Assembly (NCBI GenBank): GCA_934229335.1
Contig: CAKQDQ010000143.1
Coordinates: forward strand, 1 to 5,887
Source of the DNA: an uncultured Prevotella sp.
Lineage (GTDB): Bacteria; Bacteroidota; Bacteroidia; Bacteroidales; Bacteroidaceae
Direction: 5' to 3'
DNA length: 5,887 bases
The number at the start of each line of letters is the position of its first letter. Positions within the stretch are counted from its first letter, which is position 1. The position numbers and the translations under genes were made by a program. This document shows, one piece after another, positions 1-5,037 of the stretch. A model generated the notes under the pieces. The model was not told the DNA's origin and made no database searches. It saw nothing but the letters and a program-made list of their open reading frames with translations.

Positions 1-381
1 CTTCAATATTATGCCGCCATGCTCGTGTGTCCAGTTCCATGCGTGCTTCAAGAACTCGTCGCGTGTAAGGTCAAGTTTGCGTATTCCCTGGTCAGCAAGT
101 CTCTTCACCACTTTTGCTTCTGTAGCGATAGAGGCATGGTCTGTACCTGGCACCCAACAAGCATTCTTACCATCAAGACGTGCCTTACGCACCAGAATGT
201 CCTGAATGGTCTCATTAAGCATATGTCCCATGTGCAGCACACCTGTCACATTTGGTGGAGGTATAACCACCGTGAAAGGCTCTCTGCCGTCGGGTTTACT
301 TGAAAAGAGTTTGTTGTCTACCCAATATTGGTACCACTTTGTCTCTACATTTTGTGGTGAATACTTACTTGCAAGTTCCAT
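1..381 (-). CDS. valS: Valine--tRNA ligase, N-terminal 127 residues (cut by window edge)
   Basis: Class I aminoacyl-tRNA synthetase that charges tRNA-Val in the cytoplasm. The reading frame is open from the ATG at 381 to base 1 with no stop, so only the N-terminus is present (the full protein is usually about 870-900 residues). The family is clear from [13 protein letters not shown] at residues 41-53, which carries the ATP-binding HIGH signature as HMGH (50-53), and from [16 protein letters not shown] (76-91), a ValS hallmark of the Rossmann core. The N-terminal KWYQYW is also typical. The start fits because it gives the usual ValS N-terminus and lies about 40 nt below a good Bacteroidetes promoter. 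The leader is AT-rich with no Shine-Dalgarno, which is normal in this phylum. It is transcribed alone here: a terminator separates it from the upstream glucosaminidase gene. Nothing looks damaged. Confidence 0.97.
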   Translation of the reverse strand, partial: MELASKYSPQNVETKWYQYWVDNKLFSSKPDGREPFTVVIPPPNVTGVLHMGHMLNETIQDILVRKARLDGKNACWVPGTDHASIATEAKVVKRLADQGIRKLDLTRDEFLKHAWNWTHEHGGIILK

Positions 382-422
382 ATTTTATATGTTATATATT
401 TTTATTTTTCGCTTATAAGTCG

Positions 423-454
423 CAAAGTTACTATATTTTTTTTACACCCACAAA
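423..454 (-). promoter_or_regulatory. Bacteroidetes-type promoter of valS
   Basis: On the minus strand, TTTG at 454-451 (-33 box) and TAACTTTG at 430-423 (-7 box, consensus TAnnTTTG) are separated by exactly 20 nt. The spacer contains a run of eight A. Transcription would begin near 418, giving a leader of roughly 35-40 nt before the valS ATG. The match to the phylum consensus is exact and the spacing is right, but no start site has been measured. Confidence 0.8.
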
Positions 455-551
455 TTTTTGATTGGTTGTTTGGCATAATCGTTCAAAAGCTACTACCATT
501 CACACCCTTCTGCTATCACTATCTAATCGTATCACAATATCATAGTGTTCA

Positions 552-600
552 TAAAACGAAAGGACCCTGATTGCATTGCGATCAGGGCCCTTTCGTTTTA
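552..600 (-). terminator. Strong hairpin terminator after the glucosaminidase gene
   Basis: A long inverted repeat: TAAAACGAAAGG (552-563) pairs with CCTTTCGTTTTA (589-600), and CCCTGAT (565-571) pairs with ATCAGGG (581-587), with a single mismatch (564/588) between the two blocks. The apical loop is 9 nt or less. Read on the minus strand, it starts 24 nt after the stop of the glucosaminidase gene and ends in a short T-run, so it should stop that transcript before the separate valS promoter. The flanking A and T runs make it potentially bidirectional. Confidence 0.9.
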
Positions 601-623
601 CACCTTTATTTTATCTCTAAAAT

Positions 624-1532
624 CTAATACACTTTCAGTCTATCTCCAACCTTCAAAACATAGTCAGGCGACAGTTTATTCTTCTTATACAGGTTCTTTA
701 ACCTCATGCCATACTTCTGCGAAATGCTATACATACTCTCGCCTGCCACTACTATATGCGGTTTGCGTTTATACGCTTTCTCTGCTCTGCTTCGCTTTTT
801 CTTCAAGTAAACGATGTCACCTTCTGACAACTTATCTCTTTTGTCTCTCTCATTATAACGTGCCAGCTTACGTGCGCTAACGCCATACTCCATCCCTATC
901 GTTGCAAAGGTATCGCCATTTCGAGCTACAACAAAATAATTTTTGTTGCGATAGTCTATCCTATGTTCTTTCACGCCCTCTGCCAACGTACCTTCATGGC
1001 GCGCAAGAAAATGATCATAGGTTTTCTCTTTGTCATACTCATTCAGTCCATACGTCTCTATAATATCTATAAGTCTGTTGGCATATTGCGGATTTGTTGC
1101 GTAGCCACACGCTTTCAGTCCCTTTGCCCAAGCCTTATAGTCTGTTCGCTTCAACCGAAAGAGTTGTGAATATCGTGACCGTTTCAAGAAAGAGCTATGA
1201 TCCTCATAACTGCCTCGTGCATTATCATATACCCGAAAACACTCATTCTTAGCATCATCGTCCCTACGCATCGACTTACCTGTCCAGTCATGGCACTTTA
1301 TGCCGAAATGGTTATTGCCGCGCGTAGCAAGCGTGCTACGTCCCGCCCCACTCTCTAACAGCCCCTGAGCCAATGTTATCGAAGCAGGAATATTATGTTT
1401 TACCATCTGCTCTATGGCTATATCCTTATATTTATAGATATAATCCCAATATACGCTATTCTGCTTTAACTGGGAAAAACCATTCTGCGCAAACAGCATT
1501 AAAAACAAAAAGATATATGTAAACCTCGCCAT
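624..1532 (-). CDS. Secreted glucosaminidase (GH73-like) with two C-terminal LysM domains
   Basis: A 302-residue peptidoglycan hydrolase predicted to cut glycan strands of the cell wall outside the inner membrane. Residues 1-20 form a Sec signal peptide (MARF, hydrophobic run IFLFLMLFA, then NGFSQ). Residues about 28-165 match the FlgJ/AcmA-type glucosaminidase domain: ITLAQGLLESGAGRS (52-66) carries the probable catalytic Glu60, followed by NNHFGIKC (73-80), FRVYDNARGSYEDHSSFL (99-116) and YATNPQYANRLIDIIETYGL (144-163). Two LysM peptidoglycan-binding domains follow at about 199-243 and 258-302, joined by a Lys/Arg-rich linker (244-257). The ATG at 1532 is chosen because it directly starts the signal peptide. 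The gene begins 62 nt after the last tRNA-Glu, just past that operon's hairpin, and no promoter of its own is obvious, so read-through from the tRNA operon is possible. Family and domains are confident; the physiological role (septation, turnover or lysis) is not. Confidence 0.92.
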   Translation of the reverse strand: MARFTYIFLFLMLFAQNGFSQLKQNSVYWDYIYKYKDIAIEQMVKHNIPASITLAQGLLESGAGRSTLATRGNNHFGIKCHDWTGKSMRRDDDAKNECFRVYDNARGSYEDHSSFLKRSRYSQLFRLKRTDYKAWAKGLKACGYATNPQYANRLIDIIETYGLNEYDKEKTYDHFLARHEGTLAEGVKEHRIDYRNKNYFVVARNGDTFATIGMEYGVSARKLARYNERDKRDKLSEGDIVYLKKKRSRAEKAYKRKPHIVVAGESMYSISQKYGMRLKNLYKKNKLSPDYVLKVGDRLKVY

Positions 1533-1540
1533 ACAGTTCA

Positions 1541-1582
1541 GAAAAATAATAAAGGCGATGTTCTATCGCTGAACATCGCCTT
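1541..1582 (-). terminator. Hairpin terminator (or attenuator) at the end of the tRNA operon
   Basis: A perfect 12-bp stem, AAGGCGATGTTC (1552-1563) with GAACATCGCCTT (1571-1582), and a 7-nt loop. On the minus strand it is followed by TATTATTTTTC (1551-1541), a typical T-rich tail. It begins 12 nt after the 3' end of the last tRNA-Glu and its tail ends only 8 nt before the ATG of the glucosaminidase gene. It therefore ends the tRNA transcript. Because no promoter is evident between it and that ATG, it may also control how much read-through reaches the hydrolase gene. Confidence 0.85.
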
Positions 1583-1594
1583 GTTTCTTTTTAG

Positions 1595-1666
1595 TAGTGG
1601 ATAGGGGATTCGAACCCCTATGGCAAGATTGAGAATCTTGAATCCTAACCCTTAGATGAATCCACC
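1595..1666 (-). tRNA. tRNA-Glu (anticodon CTC), second copy in the operon
   Basis: A 72-nt cloverleaf. The acceptor GGTGGAT (1666-1660) pairs with ATCCACT (1602-1596) with one terminal G-U, and the discriminator is A (1595). The D-stem is ATCT/GGAT, the anticodon stem CAAGA/TCTTG has loop TTCTCAA (1635-1629) with CTC at 1633-1631, the variable loop is 4 nt, and the T-arm is AGGGG-TTCGAAT-CCCCT. CCA is not encoded. It reads GAG codons. It is identical to the copy at 1705-1776. Confidence 0.95.
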
Positions 1667-1704
1667 GCTTGGTTATTTCTTTATCATTCACTCTCTATTA
1701 GTTG

Positions 1705-1776
1705 TAGTGGATAGGGGATTCGAACCCCTATGGCAAGATTGAGAATCTTGAATCCTAACCCTTAGATGAATCCACC
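1705..1776 (-). tRNA. tRNA-Glu (anticodon CTC), first copy in the operon
   Basis: Identical over all 72 nt to the gene at 1595-1666: 7-bp acceptor, anticodon loop TTCTCAA with CTC at 1743-1741, T-arm with TTCGAAT, discriminator A (1705), and no encoded CCA. It lies 39 nt after tRNA-Ser and 38 nt before the second copy. No promoter-like sequence lies in either spacer, so all three tRNAs appear to be cut from one precursor. Confidence 0.95.
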
Positions 1777-1815
1777 GCAGAGAGTTTATTTATGATTACT
1801 GAGATAAGAAAGGTG

Positions 1816-1902
1816 CGGAAGGTGGGGGATTCGAACCCCCGGTACGGTAACCCGCACGTCAGTTTAGCAAACTGGTGGTTTCAGCCACTCACCCAACCTT
1901 CC
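1816..1902 (-). tRNA. tRNA-Ser (anticodon GCT)
   Basis: An 87-nt class II tRNA. The acceptor GGAAGGT (1902-1896) pairs perfectly with ACCTTCC (1823-1817), and the discriminator is G (1816), as usual for Ser. The anticodon loop TTGCTAA (1870-1864) has GCT at 1868-1866, reading AGC/AGU. The long variable arm GTGCGG-GTTA-CCGTAC identifies the Ser class. The T-arm is GGGGG-TTCGAAT-CCCCC, and no CCA is encoded. The first anticodon-stem pair (27-43) appears to be a C-A mismatch, leaving four good pairs. It is the first gene of the tRNA operon. Confidence 0.95.
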
Positions 1903-2024
1903 AAAGTTACTCGGTTTTGTTGCCAACCCGACACCTCTTGTCTCAATAAACTCGACGCTATTAAAAGCATCGTTCGCTACCGGATAATTGCGATTGCATT
2001 ACAGTCGTTTCCGAATTGCGAGTG
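1903..2024 (-). other. 5' leader of the tRNA operon
   Basis: About 115-120 nt between the predicted transcription start (near 2020) and the mature 5' end of tRNA-Ser. I find no gene or tRNA here. A modest hairpin is possible at CGATGCT/AGCGTCG (7 pairs including one G-U, loop TTTAAT, in the 1950-1975 region). It would be removed by RNase P at 1902. A TAACTTTG string at 1909-1902 abuts the tRNA but is too close to act as its promoter. Confidence 0.4.
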
Positions 2025-2056
2025 CAAAGGTAGTGTTTTTTTTTGACACCACCAAA
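2025..2056 (-). promoter_or_regulatory. Bacteroidetes-type promoter of the tRNA operon
   Basis: TTTG at 2056-2053 (-33) and TACCTTTG at 2032-2025 (-7, consensus TAnnTTTG) are separated by 20 nt, with nine A in the spacer. It matches the valS promoter at 25 of 32 positions, including a GGTGT plus A-tract in the spacer. It lies between the end of the PP2C operon and tRNA-Ser and is the best candidate for driving Ser-Glu-Glu. Confidence 0.75.
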
Positions 2057-2181
2057 CATTTGCTAATATTTTTAACACTTTTCTACATTATTCCAACATA
2101 AACAGAATTAATATTTGGCAGTTCTGTAGTTTTAACCTGCATTTTCTTTATTCTAACTCAGCCCAATATATGTCATCTACA

Positions 2182-2985
2182 TTACATTACCACAAGCGTG
2201 TAGTCATCTATATCCACTACCCCACTGCCATACAGTTCCTTCATATATTCCGTGAATGTTTCTGGTGATTCCATTTTACTAAATAATGTATCTATCACGT
2301 TATTTTTGAAGTCTATCTTCTGTTTCTCCGCCGTCATCAGCAGTTGCGTGTTTAATGACGATTGGTCTCGTAATTCTTTTAGTTCTTTGTGATACTCATT
2401 GCATTTTGACAGTTCATACATCATCAATATATAATGTGACAAGGCATCACTGGCAGCAAAGACTATGGAGTCTTCGTCTGTTGTGAACACGCCTCCACGA
2501 AAGCCCACTTCTTCTAATGGCACATTGGTACTGATAAGATATGGTGGCTTACTAAAGTCGGTTAGGTGCGTGGTACAACTATGTTCTAATTTACCTGTTA
2601 CACTATTATAATGGAATACTACGCTGTCTCCATACGCTATCCAGCAACACTCCGTGTCACTTTTCTTCCACGCTGCCGCCATTGTTGCACACGAGCCTTC
2701 GTCGTAGAATTTATTGAGCAACATACTGTCGCCTTCTTTCGCTTTTGCTTCATGCTCTTTATAGAATGGTTCCCAGATGCCGTCTATCCATTCGTCTAAC
2801 TCTGCAAAGGTTTTTATTGGTAGGTCTTTGGGGAGTTTGTCTATCAAGTATCGTGACCACTCATCGGCAAAGAGTCCGCAGCCTCCTGCACCGTCTGACA
2901 CCGCTATACAAGTGCCTGACGTGTAACAGGAGTCTTCGTTCACCACGTGGTCATTAATCTTCGCTATGCTTACGCTTTTACTCAT
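2182..2985 (-). CDS. PP2C-family (PPM) Ser/Thr protein phosphatase
   Basis: A 267-residue cytoplasmic, metal-dependent phosphatase predicted to remove phosphate from Ser/Thr. There is no signal peptide or membrane segment, and the length is normal for a stand-alone catalytic domain. PPM motifs appear in order: NED (16-18), AVSDGAGG (28-35) with metal-ligand Asp31, GSCATMAAAW (97-106), WIAYGDSVVFHYN (115-127), FAASDAL (176-182) with Asp180, and near the C-terminus DIDDYTLVVM (258-267), the counterpart of the usual DNxT metal site. The conserved Asn there is Asp, a tolerated variant. The ATG at 2985 follows the upstream stop by only 10 nt, with AAGGA just before it (2992-2988), so it is surely co-transcribed with the DarT-vWA gene. 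Its substrate is unknown; the vWA protein or a host kinase target is plausible. No kinase gene is visible. It is the last gene of the operon, and the following 125 bases to the tRNA promoter hold only a weak hairpin. Confidence 0.88.
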   Translation of the reverse strand: MSKSVSIAKINDHVVNEDSCYTSGTCIAVSDGAGGCGLFADEWSRYLIDKLPKDLPIKTFAELDEWIDGIWEPFYKEHEAKAKEGDSMLLNKFYDEGSCATMAAAWKKSDTECCWIAYGDSVVFHYNSVTGKLEHSCTTHLTDFSKPPYLISTNVPLEEVGFRGGVFTTDEDSIVFAASDALSHYILMMYELSKCNEYHKELKELRDQSSLNTQLLMTAEKQKIDFKNNVIDTLFSKMESPETFTEYMKELYGSGVVDIDDYTLVVM

Positions 2986-2995
2986 AGTCCTTACG

Positions 2996-4456
2996 TTATT
3001 GTACCGCCAACATACTTGACAGTGTACCGATTCTCATCATCTTCACCAAGCGTTCCATACCCGTGTTCACGCCCATAGCATGATAACGTATGTCTGCCTT
3101 CTTATCATCGCCAAACATGGAGCGTATCTGTTCATTATAGTTTAGTGGCAAGAGGCTTGACATATTATATAGACGCTCGCCATAGCCATTGCCGCTAAGT
3201 TCTGTTGTGCTTGCTGGGAACGCTATTGCCTCAACGTTGCCTGGCACTATATGTATGTTAAACAACAATACATTACCATCATTTGTAAACATTGACTTCA
3301 ACTGATTAGCGAGTTGCTGCATCTCGCTATGTGTCGTCCCATTATACTCTCCATCGGTTATATTGATAATGGTTGGTGGATAACAGTCTTTGCCTTCATG
3401 TTCTTTTAGCCACGTCACCAACAGTCCTTCTGCCCTCTTGAATGCCTTATTCATTCTGGTACAGTGCCCGTCATGGCGTGCTTCCATCCATTGTTTCTTC
3501 TCTACTTCTTTTGTCACCAACCCCTTTCTCGTTCGTTTCTCTTCCCTTACTGTAATTACCTTATAGGCATTGTTACGTATCTCTTCTGGCGACACGAAGT
3601 CCCTACCTTCTAACGCACCGTTCCATGCACTGTATGCCTCATCGCCATATCCTATCATGGCGATGTCGAAGTAATGGCGTGTCTCGTTGCTCTTCACACA
3701 ACGCTCTACCAGTTCGTTTATCTGTGCATTGACAATACGTGCCACAGCCTCTGATAATGTCATATCCTCACCGTTGAATGTTGTTAGTCTACGCATAGAG
3801 ACGCTTTGGTCTACAAGGAACACGAAGGCTGTAGGGTGCTCACGGTCTACACGTGCGGTATAAGCGTTCTTACTCTGCAACTGCTGTGGCTGACTTGGTA
3901 TAGGAATACCAAAGTTGCCGATGTTCTTTATATACTGCAACGGTATATGGTTCTTCACCAACACCTCCGCCTGATAGTACGGCTGTTCGTCTGCGTTAAG
4001 GTCAAAATGATTACGTGCCTTTACGGTATTGAAGTGTATCTGTTGGAAGTCAGACAAGCCTCCTCCTACATTTGCGCCATTACGAGTAGCGTTCATATCG
4101 GCATATCGGGTATTTTCGTCATATATCACCTCTGGGTCTATCTCTAATATTACAGGATTAGAAATTCGGTCCTCATTCATCGCCACATACATCATAGGGT
4201 GTTGGCGTGTGAAACTGAGACGCACATACCTCTCCAGTCCGTCACGTTCATCAAGCGACCACAACGTTGAACCTTGTCCGCCTCCTCCTGGTTTGGGTAT
4301 CATGATGCCACGCTCCTCACAGTCTTTCCATGAGTAAAGACCGCCATTCTTTATTATATTCTCAAGGTTGTCACGATCTGTAAAATGATACAACGTCGTG
4401 ATGTTATGCTGTTCAAGGAGTTGCTTAAACTCCTCCCAATTACTTCTTTTATTCAT
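2996..4456 (-). CDS. Fusion protein: DarT-like ADP-ribosyltransferase domain + vWA domain
   Basis: 486 residues without signal peptide or membrane segment. Residues about 15-185 resemble DarT (DUF4433) DNA ADP-ribosyltransferases: LYHFTDRDNLENIIKNGG (22-39; His24 in the NAD-binding HxT-like motif), FTRQHPMMYVA (82-92; Arg84, like the R-x-P-M-L-Y of DarT), and YYQAEVLVKNHIPLQYI (160-176), where Glu164 matches the DarT catalytic Glu. DarT adds ADP-ribose from NAD+ to a base of DNA. Residues about 206-445 form a vWA domain: FVFLVDQSVSM (211-221) gives MIDAS Asp216-x-Ser218-x-Ser220, Thr333 (GHCTRMNKAF) is the likely third-loop Thr, and INITDGEYNG (364-373) supplies Asp368, so metal binding looks intact. 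The rest is unassigned. The ATG at 4456 is 26 nt after the preceding stop. DarT is normally a single-domain toxin of about 200 residues, so the fusion is unusual. The vWA part is near certain and the DarT-like assignment likely; activity and target are inference. Confidence 0.8.
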   Translation of the reverse strand: MNKRSNWEEFKQLLEQHNITTLYHFTDRDNLENIIKNGGLYSWKDCEERGIMIPKPGGGGQGSTLWSLDERDGLERYVRLSFTRQHPMMYVAMNEDRISNPVILEIDPEVIYDENTRYADMNATRNGANVGGGLSDFQQIHFNTVKARNHFDLNADEQPYYQAEVLVKNHIPLQYIKNIGNFGIPIPSQPQQLQSKNAYTARVDREHPTAFVFLVDQSVSMRRLTTFNGEDMTLSEAVARIVNAQINELVERCVKSNETRHYFDIAMIGYGDEAYSAWNGALEGRDFVSPEEIRNNAYKVITVREEKRTRKGLVTKEVEKKQWMEARHDGHCTRMNKAFKRAEGLLVTWLKEHEGKDCYPPTIINITDGEYNGTTHSEMQQLANQLKSMFTNDGNVLLFNIHIVPGNVEAIAFPASTTELSGNGYGERLYNMSSLLPLNYNEQIRSMFGDDKKADIRYHAMGVNTGMERLVKMMRIGTLSSMLAVQ

Positions 4457-4482
4457 TGTCTCTATGTTTTTTATGTGTGATT

Positions 4483-5037
4483 CTATTTTTCATAAGGGTA
4501 CAGTCCCTCTACGTATGCTTTTACGAGGTAAGCGTGCGACAATGGTTGCTTAGGATTATCCACGTCACAGTTTGTCTCATAGTCTAACAAGACTATCGTC
4601 TTTGTCTTGCTTGCCTCTCTTAGACGTTCTATTATGTGCTGCACCTTATTCTCTAACACCCACCTATACGTTGGCAGATATATCTGTTTCCGCGCCTCTA
4701 TATACCCTAACAGTTCCGTGCCGTTAACTCCTTTACGGTGCCCTAACGGTTTACCGAATCGCCTAACGGTTCGCTTTAGGTTCTTCATTGTCCCGTTCCG
4801 AAACATCTCCACGTCCACGTCTGCCATTTCAAACACTTTTAGTCCTTGCCATACCGCTTCCACACACATTGCAGTAACGCCATCACTAAACGGCACAGGT
4901 ATTCCCCCATGCGGATAGAACGGACTGAGTTCCACCAGCCCATCTTTCGCATGACTTGTAACATCTGCTATTATAGCGTCAGGATATTCCTTTAGAATAT
5001 TCTCAGGCTTCCTTCGCTTGGATTGGATTATGACCAT
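4483..5037 (-). CDS. NADAR-like (YbiA-like) protein, candidate ADP-ribose-removing partner
   Basis: 184 residues, soluble, not identified with certainty. Its layout resembles the NADAR fold: LSPFYPHGGIPVPF (37-50) followed by MCVEAVWQGLKVFE (57-70) parallels the SNF...SEHYFQAQKF core of YbiA, with Glu60 at the place of the conserved catalytic Glu. RRFGKPLGHRKG (92-103), the helix around YIEARKQIYLPTYRWVLENK (112-131), IVLLDYETN (148-156) and PLSHAYLVKAYVEG (165-178) follow in the NADAR order. It also resembles what I recall of the uncharacterised DUF6939 family, which may be the better label. Some NADAR proteins remove ADP-ribose from guanine and neutralise DarT1. Placement directly before a DarT-like gene fits that role but does not prove it. 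The ATG at 5037 lies inside the end of the repeat gene (10-nt overlap, different frame), behind a purine-rich GGAAAGAAG, which implies coupled translation. Confidence 0.6.
   Translation of the reverse strand: MVIIQSKRRKPENILKEYPDAIIADVTSHAKDGLVELSPFYPHGGIPVPFSDGVTAMCVEAVWQGLKVFEMADVDVEMFRNGTMKNLKRTVRRFGKPLGHRKGVNGTELLGYIEARKQIYLPTYRWVLENKVQHIIERLREASKTKTIVLLDYETNCDVDNPKQPLSHAYLVKAYVEGLYPYEK

Larger units (their letters stand above)
1594..1778 (-). repeat. 75-bp direct duplication containing the two tRNA-Glu genes
   Basis: Bases 1594-1668 and 1704-1778 are identical (75 bp, 110 bp apart). Identity stops within two bases of each tRNA end, and the flanking spacers are unrelated. This suggests a duplication kept identical by selection or gene conversion on the tRNA body rather than a fresh duplication of a larger segment. 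Confidence 0.9.

Noticed and set aside
545..880. Plus-strand 111-aa ORF
   Set aside because: It is antisense to the glucosaminidase gene and runs through its terminator hairpin; the composition does not look like a real protein.
905..935. Promoter-like TTTG-N19-TACCTTTG inside the glucosaminidase gene
   Set aside because: It lies within the first LysM coding sequence, and no downstream start would give a sensible product. Probably chance, though 5'-end mapping could overturn this.
1902..1909. TAACTTTG directly before tRNA-Ser as the tRNA promoter
   Set aside because: Its last base is the first base of the mature tRNA, so transcription would start inside the tRNA, and no -33 box lies at 19-21 nt. 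The element at 2025-2056 fits far better.
2102..2127. ACAGAA...TTCTGT inverted repeat as terminator of the PP2C operon
   Set aside because: Only 6 bp with a 14-nt loop and no strong T-tract; too weak to call.
1816..2985. Integration of the cassette at the tRNA genes as a mobile island
   Set aside because: The cassette lies on the 5' side of tRNA-Ser rather than at a tRNA 3' end, and no integrase or repeated tRNA fragment is visible in the window.
2182..4456. Complete TerY-type vWA/phosphatase/kinase triad
   Set aside because: The vWA and PP2C parts are present, but no kinase-like sequence is seen in any gene here, so the triad label is not supported.
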